From CAWHHZ01 sp963829355 (GTDB lineage: Bacteria > Acidobacteriota > Thermoanaerobaculia > Gp7-AA8 > JAHWKK01): 64,000 nucleotides of DNA. How positions within the stretch are numbered: position 1 is the first letter of the stretch; each line of letters begins with the position of its first letter. Positions 19,497 to 28,046 of the stretch are shown here, in pieces. The notes under the pieces are model-generated. The model did not search any database. It saw only the letters and a program-made list of their open reading frames with translations, and was not told the DNA's origin. The translations under genes were made by a program, and so were the position numbers. The stretch spans positions 35,521 to 99,520 of the forward strand of contig CAWHHZ010000027.1 of NCBI GenBank assembly GCA_963829355.1, in the 5' to 3' direction.

Positions 19497-20670
19497 GAGT
19501 CAGGACGACCCCAGCCGTTGGTACGTACGACGAGTCGTCAACCAGACGCAGTGGGGGAGCTGGCTCTACGGCTTCGACGGGCTCAACATGATGCAGTCGA
19601 ACAACAACGGCTCCCGCACGCTCCGCTACGTCTACACCGCCGACGATGAGCGGATCGCCGTCTACGATGCGACGGCCGTGAAGTGGACCTGGCGCCTGCG
19701 CGGGGTCGACAACAAGGTGCTGCGCGAGTACCGGCTTCAGGGAGGCACCTGGAGCTGGCAGAAGGACCACGTCTACCGCGGCAGCTCACTTCTCGCGACT
19801 GACGAGCCGACCATCGGCGTCCGTCACTTCGCCCTCGACCACCTCGGCACGCCGCGCCTGATCACCAGCAGCACAGGCGCCACGGTCTCACTCCACAACT
19901 ACTATCCCTTCGGCCAGGAAGCCACGAGCGAGACCCAGGACGCCGAGGTGATGAAGTTCACCGGCCACGAGCGCGACACGGAATTCACCAACGCCATGAG
20001 CTCGCTCGACTACATGCACGCGCGCTACTACAGCGTGAGGCTGGGACGGTTTTTGAGTGTTGATCCAAAACGATCAAGCGCTCTGCCGTCAGCTCCCCAA
20101 ACGTGGAATCGATTCAGTTACGCTCTCGGCAGTCCGCTCAAGTTTGTCGATCCTGATGGAAGAGATGCGGTCCTCGTCATCGTCTCGGAGGGTGGGGACT
20201 TCAAGGAGGTGGCTGGACATGCGGCACTATGGGTAGGTAACGACGACAACGGCTTTGGTATCAGCGTTTTTGGCGGAGTGCAGTTCGAGGGTAAGACAGC
20301 CGCTCTAAACGACTTCGTCTCCAAATACGCCGAGAACAGAACGGTCACCACCTATCTGCTCCGGACTTCACCCGCAGAAGATGCTCGCATGGTTGAGTTC
20401 ATGAAAGGCGACCCAACCAGAGCCGGAATTGATGATACACAGAGCATTGTGCGTGAAAACTGTTCCAAAGCAATTGCCAACACTTTGACTGCGGGAGGTG
20501 TGATTAGCCACCAGCGAGCCGTGGCACTCGATATTCTCGGTGTCATTTATTCTCCTGACGGTCTAGAGAGAAGTGCGAAGGGTGGCGCCCTATCTGATCG
20601 TCTTACGGGCGTCCGATTGTTCACGCCTACGAAGCGGAAGAGCGAGGATCTCCATGAAGCTGATGACTAG
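19480..20670 (+). CDS. Rhs/YD-repeat core fragment C with a papain-like permuted tail (orphan cassette)
   Basis: Homology to the other cores begins near 19520, one base out of frame. It becomes in-frame at WGSWLYGFDGLNMMQSNNNG and runs to YYSVRLGRFLSVDP and SPLKFVDPDGR. The N-terminal codons are therefore chance sequence, and the start at ATG 19480 is tentative. The unique tail of about 175 residues starts DAVLVIVSEGGDFKEV. It contains GHAALWVGNDDNGFGISVFG, a strand-loop with a conserved-looking His, and later IVRENCSKAIANTL with Cys in a helix. His before Cys in this order is the arrangement of circularly permuted NlpC/P60 (LRAT/YaeF-like, also DUF4105-like) papain folds. A peptidase, amidase or deamidating toxin is therefore a reasonable hypothesis. 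Confidence 0.75.
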   Translation: MKSLSESQDDPSRWYVRRVVNQTQWGSWLYGFDGLNMMQSNNNGSRTLRYVYTADDERIAVYDATAVKWTWRLRGVDNKVLREYRLQGGTWSWQKDHVYRGSSLLATDEPTIGVRHFALDHLGTPRLITSSTGATVSLHNYYPFGQEATSETQDAEVMKFTGHERDTEFTNAMSSLDYMHARYYSVRLGRFLSVDPKRSSALPSAPQTWNRFSYALGSPLKFVDPDGRDAVLVIVSEGGDFKEVAGHAALWVGNDDNGFGISVFGGVQFEGKTAALNDFVSKYAENRTVTTYLLRTSPAEDARMVEFMKGDPTRAGIDDTQSIVRENCSKAIANTLTAGGVISHQRAVALDILGVIYSPDGLERSAKGGALSDRLTGVRLFTPTKRKSEDLHEADD

Positions 20671-21043
20671 CTTGGTCCTTTTGGTTGTCCTGGGCTGTGG
20701 CGATGTCGGGATTGTGCGGCGTGAGAAGCAGCTGAAAACCTATTGGTCCTTGTATGAGGTCTCAAGAGCACTGCAAGCTGAAACAGCCTTTCCCTCGGAA
20801 AATCGACTTAGCAGAGCGGTTCAAGAAGGATTTCCGGACGGGCGAGATTTTTGGGGGAACGAGCTGCACATCCTCCTTACGCCAGACGCCTCGTCGTACG
20901 CGATCATTTCCTACGGCAAAGACGGGATTCCCGATATGGAACCGCAGGAGTACTTCACTGTTTCTCCTCATGACGTACACGGCCAGCTCGATAATGATCT
21001 TATTCTAAGAGATGGACAGATGATTTCGAGAGCGGGCAAATGA
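20654..21043 (+). CDS. Lipoprotein with GspG-like C-terminal region after Rhs tail C
   Basis: A 129-residue protein starting MKLMTSLVLLVVLGCGD. It has a short signal peptide and a lipobox ending in Cys16. ATG 20654 has GAGGA six bases upstream and overlaps the Rhs C stop by 17 bp. The C-terminal half reads DFWGNELHILLTPD and YAIISYGKDGIPD. This resembles the DPWGNPY...YSLGADG motif at the end of type II secretion major pseudopilins (GspG), here on a lipoprotein without the pilin N-terminus. Its place behind tail C suggests a periplasmic immunity protein, which would match a toxin acting on cell wall or membrane proteins. That role is inferred. Confidence 0.6.
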   Translation: MKLMTSLVLLVVLGCGDVGIVRREKQLKTYWSLYEVSRALQAETAFPSENRLSRAVQEGFPDGRDFWGNELHILLTPDASSYAIISYGKDGIPDMEPQEYFTVSPHDVHGQLDNDLILRDGQMISRAGK

Positions 21044-21137
21044 GCGAGGATGAGGACGCAGAGACTCGCCGGGAGAAAACTCAAACATATGCCCGCACGC
21101 GAACCTTCACCTACGACGGCCGCGGCCTTCCTCCGAA

Positions 21138-23156
21138 GTGCATCCGGAGCGGACGATTGCGGCGTACACTGACTTCGATGCGAATGGCAATGCGACACGC
21201 CAGCGGACCGGCACGACGGTCGGAGGCGCATTCGATATGCGGCTGACATTCGACCGCGCGGGGCGACTGACAAACGTCGCCGAAGCGGGTGGTTCGCTAC
21301 GCACGATGAAGAGCTTCACGTACGGCACGAGCGGCACGAGCAATGGAAAGCTGCTGACCGCGGCCCGTTACAATTACGACGCATCGATCGGCAATCCCGT
21401 GATCACCGAGACCTACACCTACGGCGGAAAGCAGGGCCGCGTCGCCTCACGGGCGACCAGCTCGAGTACCGGCCCCTCGTTCAACGCCAGCTTCACCTGG
21501 AACGACCTCGGCCAGGCGGCGACGGTGACCTATCCCGGCTGCACATTCTCGCCATGCAATGCCGCCCCGGGGCCTGTACGCACGGTGACGAGCAACTACA
21601 CCAACGGCTACCTCACCTCGGTCGGCGGCTTCACGAACACGATTACGTATCATCCGAACGGGCTGACGAACGCCATCCCGCACCTCAACGGGATGACCGT
21701 TACGCAGGCAAATAGCCCGCACAAGATGATGCGTCCCGCGTCGATCACGGCGACGGTGGGAGCTGCGACTCCGTGGGCTTCGGGGACATACGCGTACGAT
21801 GGTGCCGGGAACATCAAGGGAATCGGGTCGAACTTCTACTACTACGATCTCGTCAGCCGCGTCGTGGATGGAACGGCCGAGTACACGAGCGGCAGCGTCC
21901 ACAAGCGCCAGACCTACGGCTACGATCCGTATGGCAACATGAACCGGATCACGACCGTCGTGAACGGCGCGCAGACCGAGAACTTCACGATGAGCCCGAG
22001 TACGGCCACGAACCGGCTGACGACGGGCGCCACGTATGATGACTCCGGCAACCAGACGGCATGGGGAAGCTGGCTCTACGGCTTCGACGGGCTCAACATG
22101 ATGCAGTCGAACAACAACGGGTCCCGCACCCTCCGCTACGTCTACACGGCGGACGACGAGCGGATCGCGATTCACGACGGCACGACCGTGAAATGGCGCC
22201 TGCGCGGGGTCGACAACAAGGTGCTGCGCGAGTACCGGCTTCAGGGAGGCACCTGGAGCTGGCAGAAGGACCACGTCTACCGCGGCAGTTCCCTCCTCGC
22301 CTCCGACGAGCCGACGATCGGCCTCCGTCACTTCGCCCTCGACCACCTCGGCACACCGCGCCTGATCACGAGCAGCACCGGAGCGACGGTGTCACTCCAC
22401 AACTACTACCCCTTCGGCCAGGAGTCGACGAGCGAGATCCAGGACGCCGAGGTCATGAAGTTCACCGGCCACGAGCGCGACATGGAAGCCAACGGCACCG
22501 GCGGTACCCTCGATTACATGCACGCCAGGTACTACAGCCCCGTCATGGGACGGTTCCTGAGTGTGGACCCGGTGATTCGCATCGAGAGGATGATGCGAAC
22601 GCCTCAGAGATGGAATCGCTATAACTATGCCCAGAACAACCCCCTAGGCAATATCGATCCCGATGGTCGCTGGACCGTCTCCCTAGGACTCGTTGGCACT
22701 TGGGGCGCGGGCCCCCGGGCGTCAGGGGAGGTGGCACTTGCAGTGGATACGGAAGGAACGGTCGCGATCCTTTCGGCATTGGAAGGTGGTGGCGGTGCTC
22801 CCGAGTTAAGTGTTCAGGGACGGCTGACTGGGACGAGATATGAAAGTATTGGAGATCAGTTGAATGCAGATACCATCTCTGCCGGGGTTGGTGGCGGTTT
22901 GGGACCGGTGGGAGGAGCCGATGTAATACTCGATCCTAAGAAAAAGGGATTTCTGACCGGTTTCAGCATCTCCGGCGGAACAGGAAGTAAAGGGGTGCCC
23001 CCGATTGCTGTGGAGGCCCATGCTATGCCGCTGGGGAGCTCAGAGATCGTATACTCGATAAACATCCCAGAGAAAGCTAGGGATGTCAAGAAGATGGGCG
23101 ATGAGCTTGTGGCCGAGGTCAAAAGGTTATTCAGTCGGCTGGTACCGACTCCGTGA
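21138..23156 (+). CDS. Rhs/YD-repeat core fragment D with unique tail (orphan cassette)
   Basis: Recognisable core sequence starts at about 21085 (TYARTRTFTYDGRGL). A 5-bp loss near 21128 relative to copy A shifts the frame, so the usable frame opens at GTG 21138 (HPERTIAAYTDFDANG). The core then continues without break: FDMRLTFDRAGRLTNVAEAG, TYHPNGLTNAIPHLNGMTV, NFYYYDLVSRVVDGTAEY, NFTMSPSTATNRLT, LYGFDGLNMMQSNNNG, HFALDHLGTPRLIT, YYSPVMGRFLSVDP and NNPLGNIDPDGR. The tail of about 165 residues is rich in Gly, Ala and Val (SLGLVGTWGAGPRASGEVAL, GVGGGLGPVGGADVI). It ends in a short helix DVKKMGDELVAEVKRLF. The glycine-rich beta pattern hints at a membrane-active or barrel-like domain, but no family is recognised. 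Confidence 0.78.
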   Translation: MHPERTIAAYTDFDANGNATRQRTGTTVGGAFDMRLTFDRAGRLTNVAEAGGSLRTMKSFTYGTSGTSNGKLLTAARYNYDASIGNPVITETYTYGGKQGRVASRATSSSTGPSFNASFTWNDLGQAATVTYPGCTFSPCNAAPGPVRTVTSNYTNGYLTSVGGFTNTITYHPNGLTNAIPHLNGMTVTQANSPHKMMRPASITATVGAATPWASGTYAYDGAGNIKGIGSNFYYYDLVSRVVDGTAEYTSGSVHKRQTYGYDPYGNMNRITTVVNGAQTENFTMSPSTATNRLTTGATYDDSGNQTAWGSWLYGFDGLNMMQSNNNGSRTLRYVYTADDERIAIHDGTTVKWRLRGVDNKVLREYRLQGGTWSWQKDHVYRGSSLLASDEPTIGLRHFALDHLGTPRLITSSTGATVSLHNYYPFGQESTSEIQDAEVMKFTGHERDMEANGTGGTLDYMHARYYSPVMGRFLSVDPVIRIERMMRTPQRWNRYNYAQNNPLGNIDPDGRWTVSLGLVGTWGAGPRASGEVALAVDTEGTVAILSALEGGGGAPELSVQGRLTGTRYESIGDQLNADTISAGVGGGLGPVGGADVILDPKKKGFLTGFSISGGTGSKGVPPIAVEAHAMPLGSSEIVYSINIPEKARDVKKMGDELVAEVKRLFSRLVPTP

Positions 23157-23164
23157 GGTTTAGT

Positions 23165-23569
23165 GTGGAACTTCCCGCATGGATAGGGCTGGGAATAGTC
23201 TTGGCAACATCGCTGACTCTCTTGGCAGTCAGATACCGAACGTCTGCCCTTTTGTCGAAAGAAGAGGGGCTGATACCCATTCACACCGACCGAACCACTG
23301 TTATCGTGGATGGGGGGGACGTTCTTTTCCCGAATACCAGAGTATCAGTCTACAGGAATTTCATTGTGGTCGCGTCCTTAAGACGCTCGTACGTAATCGA
23401 TTATACCGACATTACTGGTGTTCATTACAGCAGGAGTTCTTTCGGTACTAACCTAACAATATCCACACGGGAGAATCCTTCGACCATCGAATTCATGACG
23501 TCGAACCCGACTGCGATCCTAAGAGAACTGCCTCCGGGGTTGGTCCAGCCTAAGAGTCTCGGACTCTAA
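23165..23569 (+). CDS. Single-pass membrane protein after Rhs tail D, candidate immunity protein
   Basis: About 134 residues from GTG 23165, with GAGG at 23155-23158. An upstream in-frame GTG at 23153 overlaps the Rhs stop as GTGA. One N-terminal membrane helix (WIGLGIVLATSLTLLAV) is followed by a beta-rich soluble domain (TTVIVDGGDVLFPNTRVSVY, YVIDYTDITGVHYSRSS) that resembles PH-like YcxB/bPH domains in pattern only. No family is assigned. Its position fits the immunity slot of cassette D. Confidence 0.6.
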   Translation: MELPAWIGLGIVLATSLTLLAVRYRTSALLSKEEGLIPIHTDRTTVIVDGGDVLFPNTRVSVYRNFIVVASLRRSYVIDYTDITGVHYSRSSFGTNLTISTRENPSTIEFMTSNPTAILRELPPGLVQPKSLGL

Positions 23570-24225
23570 CCCGGATTATTCATGAGGTCCGATCTGAGCG
23601 CCAGTTTCGCGGTTTTCTGATCAGGTTTCCAGTGGGCACTTCGATTGAGGCTCGGTTTTCTTCGAGTTACGGAGTGCCTGGCGTCGCCGAACTTGTCTTT
23701 GCAAGGGCCAGAAACGTGTCTCGAGAGACACTCCCCCCATCGATGAACCACGGATGCCTTCGATGTGGGTCGCGTTGGCGCCGGCTCAGACCGGCGGCGC
23801 GTGGAGAAGGCCGGCGAGATCGATCCACAGCTTCGCTCGCGGATGTGCTCCGCTGATGTCGAGCCAGATTCGTCGAGCTGTGACTCTCACGCGAACAGCA
23901 ATTTTGAGAAGTCGAAGCCGCAGCGTATCCATCTGAGCGGATCTCAGCTCGACATCGGCGATTTGCTCGCGAAGAAGGAACATCAGCAGGTAGGCGAAGG
24001 TGTGGAGATAGAGTCGAAACTGATTCGATTCGAACAGGTGACAGGAGAGCCGGCCGGCATACATCGCATTCTTCAGCTCCTTGATGTAGTTCTCGCACTG
24101 GCCACGACCGCAGTAGAATTTGTAGACCACTTCGGGCGAGGACTTCAGCGTGGTGACGACGAAGCGGACGTTGGTTCCCTGCTCATCACACTCGATCATC
24201 GCGACGATACGACGCGCGTACCTCC
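23570..24225 (-). mobile_element. IS1380-family insertion sequence remnant (3' part)
   Basis: The minus strand encodes the C-terminal 145 or so residues of an IS1380-type DDE transposase ending at 23786. Visible blocks are RRIVAMIECDEQGTNVRFVV, YKFYCGRGQCENYIKELKN (the glutamate region of the catalytic triad), SCHLFESNQFRLYLHTFAYL and MDTLRLRLLKIAVRVRVTAR. The far side ends in CCCGGATTATTCATGAGG near 23572, which looks like an IS1380 terminus. The 5' two-thirds of the transposase are missing: the frame is cut at 24225 exactly where the third REP-like element begins. It is certainly inactive. Confidence 0.8.
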
Positions 24226-24336
24226 GGGGTCAGGGCTTCGTTTTTCTGTGTTTTCTACGAGGAGTGGAATGTTTACCGTAATTGGGTGCTGGATTCTACG
24301 AACGGTAGAATTGACGGAAAGCAAACACCTGGCCCC
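24226..24336 (+). repeat. 111-bp REP-like palindromic element, copy 3
   Basis: Nearly identical to copy 1 (GGGGTCAGGGCTTCGTTTTT start, GAGGAGTGGAATGTTTACCG middle, AACACCTGGCCCC end). It also shares about 10 bp of flanking sequence with copy 1 (CGTACCTCC upstream, AAGC downstream). Either the mobile unit is slightly longer than the palindrome or the two copies moved by recombination. The following 24337-24530 holds no gene that I can support. Confidence 0.75.
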
Positions 24337-24532
24337 AAGCTTCAGACACCAAGCTTCAGACAGAAAGCAACGACATCGCCCCAAGCTTCCGGCACATTCG
24401 CGAGGTGCCGGTTGGAAACTGCCACGACGCCGGTGATCCCGCGGAGCGGGATACACCAGCGTTCCGACCGGCCCGGCTCGGGCGGAGTGACCCACGCCAG
24501 ACTGCTCTCGACGCGAAAGTCTTCTGTCCGGG

Positions 24533-24927
24533 TGCAATCAGTTCGAGAGTAGGAAAGTAGGTACGATAGCGACGCGTGTCGCGCGTGAGGAGTGTGTGTC
24601 CGGCGATTGCTGCGTGAGCTCCGATATAGAAATCGGGAAGAGGGGTGGTCCGCGCACACCGCGGCGGCGGTATGCGAGAAAGGCTTTCCCCGCCAGAAAG
24701 CCGGCATCCCAGGGAAGTGGCTCTCTTACAAACAGATCGGCCGGGAGTGCCTCGTCCAGTTCCTCTATACGGTCGAAACCGATCGACAACTCGGCGTAGA
24801 TGATCGGATTGATCAGGAGAATCGAGTGATCGGCTGCGTCGGCCAGCGCGCTCGCGGACCATTCGCCCCAACGTGGGTCGCTCGTCGCAATATCAAGCAG
24901 CACGTTGCTGTCGACCATCACCCCCAC
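24533..24927 (-). pseudogene. vapC: VapC-type PIN-domain ribonuclease toxin, frameshifted
   Basis: Type II toxin of the PIN family, a Mg-dependent RNase. It starts MVDSNVLLDIATSDPRWGEW at ATG 24918, with the first catalytic Asp in VDSNVLLD. It continues NPIIYAELSIGFDRIEELDE (conserved Glu) and AGKAFLAYRRRG near 24660. The rest of the domain, TTPLPDFYIGAHAAIAGHTL then LTRDTRRYRTYFPTLELIAP (conserved Asp residues), lies in the neighbouring frame. One extra or missing base in the run CGCCGCGGTGTGCGCGG breaks it. In its original frame it ends with unrelated residues at 24538. A PIN toxin interrupted before its third acidic residue should be inactive unless the shift is a sequencing error. Confidence 0.8.
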
Positions 24928-24928
24928 T

Positions 24929-25153
24929 TCAGCCCCGCGTCAGCTTGAGAATCTCACGCGTCGAGCGTCCCTAGGTCGCGCGGCCGCGCAAGGTCTCGAC
25001 CGCTCGTTGCGAGCGCCCTCCCTGACGATCCGCCTTCATGATCTGAACGACCGAGCCTCTCACCACGAATTCAACCTCGGTGTTCGGGAGCAGTCCGAGT
25101 CTATGACGGATGTCCTGCGGAATTGTCACTTGTCCCTTTGAAGTAATCTTCAC
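24929..25153 (-). pseudogene. vapB: VapB-type AbrB/MazE-fold antitoxin with an early stop
   Basis: The first 60 codons give a SpoVT/AbrB swapped-hairpin DNA-binding domain: MKITSKGQVTIPQDIRHRLG then LLPNTEVEFVVRGSVVQI. A TAG at 24971-24973 then interrupts the frame. If read through, it continues GRSTREILKLTRG and stops at 24929, which is the normal VapB tail that binds the toxin. The antitoxin therefore appears truncated by one nonsense codon. It precedes vapC on the same strand, as usual for this pair. The 25154-25366 upstream spacer shows no gene. Confidence 0.75.
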
Positions 25154-25366
25154 ACTTTTCTCCGGTTGGATTATTACCAGACCTACTCATACCAACTGCC
25201 GGGCGCGAGTGACCATTCCGACTGGTGAACCGCCAGGGCCAGTCTTTGATGGGCGGTGATTGGGCCGGATTCGAAAGGAGCAGTCCAGTCGCCGGCAGCT
25301 AGGTGTGAAGTTGTCCGCTCATTCGGAGTCTTCCGGCTTTTTATGTCGTATTGGCGCAGGACCGCG

Positions 25367-27595
25367 TCAGAATGAGCGGCCGATGAAGAGATACGAAGCG
25401 TGATCTCCACCCTCGGCGAATCCCTGCGCGAGATAAACCGGGCCGAAGATGGTGTCGACGCCGATCGAGATGCTCGTCGCGTAGTGGAGATCGCTGATTG
25501 TCGCGTCTGCGGAGTCGTCCCAGAGGTTGCCGCCCTCGATCGATGCGCCGAGATAGAGGCCGTTGCCGATTGCGATGGGGAGGTCTCGGAGTCGGTAGAG
25601 GTAGATCAGCGAGAGGTTGCCTCCGTACTGGCCCCGTACCGCCCCCGGACTCATTCCGGAGAGCCGGAAAAGACCTCCGAGGGTGTAAATCTCCGGTGAG
25701 TCGCTTCCGAGGGCGCTATAGAGATTCGACACTGCCAGAAGAGTGTGACGCCCATGCGAGCTCGCTCCGCCGAGGAACGCGACGAGATGCTCGTAGTCGC
25801 GGTCCGCTCCGAAGGACTCGCGTGACCTCTGGTAGTCGAGGACCGTGAAGTAGCCGTGTCTCGGGAAATTCATGTTGTCGAACTGATCGACGACTGCCGA
25901 GAGGTGAGCGCCGCCGAGATCCGCTTCGATCTCCTCTGGATAGGGGAGTGTGGTCCCGCTGCCGTCCCGGACACGACTGGTGATGGTTCCTCGGTCCACG
26001 CCGAGTCTCAGCTCCGCATAGCGTCCGACCTGGAGTCCGAGGTCGAGTCCGCCCAGGACGACGTCGCTTCGGTACCGAGCCCAGATGCCGTCAGCAACCG
26101 GAAGTTGTTCGGTTGCGATCGACTGCTGAAAGCGGACTGCAGTGAACCATCGCTGGCGCAGATCGAGCGGCTGGTAGAACTCTCCGCTGACTCCGGGATT
26201 TTCACCGAGGCGTGCATTGATCTTCAGCTCTCCGCGTCTGCGATTGAGCCTCGTCATCGTGTAGCTCGTCAGGATATCGACCGCGCTTTCCCCTTCGAGG
26301 TCGGCGGTGAGGTTGAGGCCGAAGCGGAGGTAGTTCGGTCCCCACGATTTGTCGATGGCCTCGATGAAGAGGATGTAGTCCTCCTCGACGCGGGAGAGAT
26401 GCATGTCGATGCGCTCGTAATCGCCGGTCTCATACAGGCGTTCGAGATCCTCGCGAATCGCATCGAGATCGAATGGGTCGCCCGGCCTTGTATGGATGCG
26501 GCTCAATACAAAGGGGCCGTCAGCGGTGGAGCTGCGAGTGAGCTGCACGGAGCGGATCGTGGCCCCGGGGGCAGGACCGGGCGTGTGGCGTCGCTGCCGG
26601 TGGCTCTCGAACTCGATCTCGGGGATCGAAAACCGCTCGAGATCTTCGGCGACGAGGCGGGCAGCTGCCTCCCCGAACGGCACCATCAGGCTGCCTCTCT
26701 CGAACTGTGTCGAGCCGAAGCCGGTGAGGTCGGGTCGTATCAGGACGTCGGCGTTGGCAGCCTGGGCTGCAACGTCTCTGGACATCTGGAGGCTCATCAT
26801 CTGAGACGTCACACCCGAAATTGAGCCGAGCGCGTCACGACCGAGGAGTGGCGTTCCGACGTCGACGGCGATGACGATGTCCGCCCCCATCGCCCGCGCA
26901 ACATCCACGGGTAGATTGTCGACGATTCCGCCGTCAACGAGCAGCCGCCCGTCGATCTCGACAGGCGAGAAGACACCTGGAACGGACATGCTCGCACGCA
27001 TGGCGCTCCCGAGATCTCCGCTGGCGATGACGATGGTGTCTCCCTTCTCGAGATCAGTCGCGACGGCACGAAACGGGATCGGGAGAAGGTCGAAGTCCTC
27101 GATCCCGGCGGTTGGAAGCGTCATCGACTGGAGGACGAATCCCAGCTTCTGACCGCTGACGAGGCCGGGTGGCAGTTGAAGTGATCCGCGGTTGAATCCG
27201 GCCTCGAAACGAGCGAGATAGGTCTGGTCGGCGACCTTCTGCCGGAACGGAAGGTGACGCCGTGGTGGCTTGTCGTCGAGCAGGTCCCGCCAGTTTGTCT
27301 CCGCCAGGAACACTTCCATCTCCTCGGGCGATACACCTGAGCTGTAGAGTCCGCCGACGATTGCGCCCATGCTCGTGCCGACGACCATGTCGACCGGGAT
27401 ACGCAACTCCTCGAGCACCTTCAGCACGCCGACGTGTGCACTGCCCCGCGCGCCTCCACCACTGAGAACCAGGGCGATACGAGGTCGCCCTGGCTGGTAA
27501 GGTGTCTCAACGGCGCTTGTGCCGAGGGTTCCGGCAAGAGTCAGAATGATGAGCAAAACGGAACGACTGAGACGCACGGGCTGCACTTCCCCCAT
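25367..27595 (-). CDS. Patatin-like phospholipase with outer-membrane barrel (PlpD/RssA-like, type Vd)
   Basis: A 742-residue exported protein. A signal peptide (LLIILTLAGTLGTSA) precedes a patatin domain with oxyanion loop LVLSGGGARGSAHVGVL, nucleophile GTSMGAIVGG (Ser75) and catalytic Asp in LLVDGGIVDNLPVDVARAMG. A POTRA-like region (SVQLTRSSTADGPFVLSRI) and a BamA-type 16-strand barrel follow (NMNFPRHGYFTVLDYQRS, LFRLSGMSPGAVRGQYGGNL). The barrel ends in an aromatic beta-signal with C-terminal Phe (SYLFIGRSF). The layout is that of PlpD type Vd autotransporters, which place a phospholipase A1 at the cell surface. It is the only gene in its unit. The far upstream 450 bp contain interspersed repeats. 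Confidence 0.92.
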   Translation of the reverse strand: MGEVQPVRLSRSVLLIILTLAGTLGTSAVETPYQPGRPRIALVLSGGGARGSAHVGVLKVLEELRIPVDMVVGTSMGAIVGGLYSSGVSPEEMEVFLAETNWRDLLDDKPPRRHLPFRQKVADQTYLARFEAGFNRGSLQLPPGLVSGQKLGFVLQSMTLPTAGIEDFDLLPIPFRAVATDLEKGDTIVIASGDLGSAMRASMSVPGVFSPVEIDGRLLVDGGIVDNLPVDVARAMGADIVIAVDVGTPLLGRDALGSISGVTSQMMSLQMSRDVAAQAANADVLIRPDLTGFGSTQFERGSLMVPFGEAAARLVAEDLERFSIPEIEFESHRQRRHTPGPAPGATIRSVQLTRSSTADGPFVLSRIHTRPGDPFDLDAIREDLERLYETGDYERIDMHLSRVEEDYILFIEAIDKSWGPNYLRFGLNLTADLEGESAVDILTSYTMTRLNRRRGELKINARLGENPGVSGEFYQPLDLRQRWFTAVRFQQSIATEQLPVADGIWARYRSDVVLGGLDLGLQVGRYAELRLGVDRGTITSRVRDGSGTTLPYPEEIEADLGGAHLSAVVDQFDNMNFPRHGYFTVLDYQRSRESFGADRDYEHLVAFLGGASSHGRHTLLAVSNLYSALGSDSPEIYTLGGLFRLSGMSPGAVRGQYGGNLSLIYLYRLRDLPIAIGNGLYLGASIEGGNLWDDSADATISDLHYATSISIGVDTIFGPVYLAQGFAEGGDHASYLFIGRSF

Positions 27596-27734
27596 GTCGA
27601 GCTCCAGGCTCGAGGCCGGAGCGATTACAGATACCGATGGACTTGCCGAAATCGTACGAGCCGCATGTACGGAGGTCTGTATTGCTTGCCTCTCTCTCGT
27701 GTGCTCTTCATCACACGGCGTGGCGGGAGGGAGA

Positions 27735-27812
27735 TCATCGGGACTGAGGAATCTGGTCGGCGCGAAGCTCTCTGTCCCCCGCCCGGATTCCTCGCTTCGC
27801 TTCTAATGAACC
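27735..27812. repeat. Interspersed hairpin repeat, GGAATCT type
   Basis: GGGACTGAGGAATCTGGTCG on the left and GGATTCCTCGCTTCGCTTCT on the right form inverted arms over about 80 bp. It is the same family as 7779-7884 and 39168-39203. Confidence 0.6.
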
Positions 27813-27844
27813 TCTTCGTAAATGACTGGACACAAAGAGGGATT

Positions 27845-28001
27845 GTCATCCTGACCCCGCTCCGCGGGGGAAGGATCGGGTACGTCCTGACTCCAGCTGA
27901 ACTTCGGACCGGTAGGCTCCACGAGATCCTTCGACCGTCCCTTCGGCTCCGCTCAGGGCAGGCCTACTCCCGCTTCGCGGGATCCGGCGGCTCAGGATGA
28001 C
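27845..28001. repeat. 157-bp MITE-like element with perfect 10-bp terminal inverted repeats
   Basis: GTCATCCTGA (27845-27854) and TCAGGATGAC (27992-28001) bound a palindrome-rich segment. The interior holds CCCGCTCCGCGGGGGAAGGA, GATCCTTCGACCGTCCCTTC and CCCGCTTCGCGGGATCC. Related copies are at 34212-34364, 41632-41748, 46235-46362 and partly 60866-60950. It lies between the divergent patatin and hypA genes. Confidence 0.75.
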
Positions 28002-28046
28002 AACTCCTTTCAGGCACTGTTGCAGCTCGGGGTAGAATCTCCGGTG

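Noticed and set aside
25856..26824. Plus-strand frame opposite the patatin/barrel gene
   Set aside because: Antisense shadow without start signal or motif.
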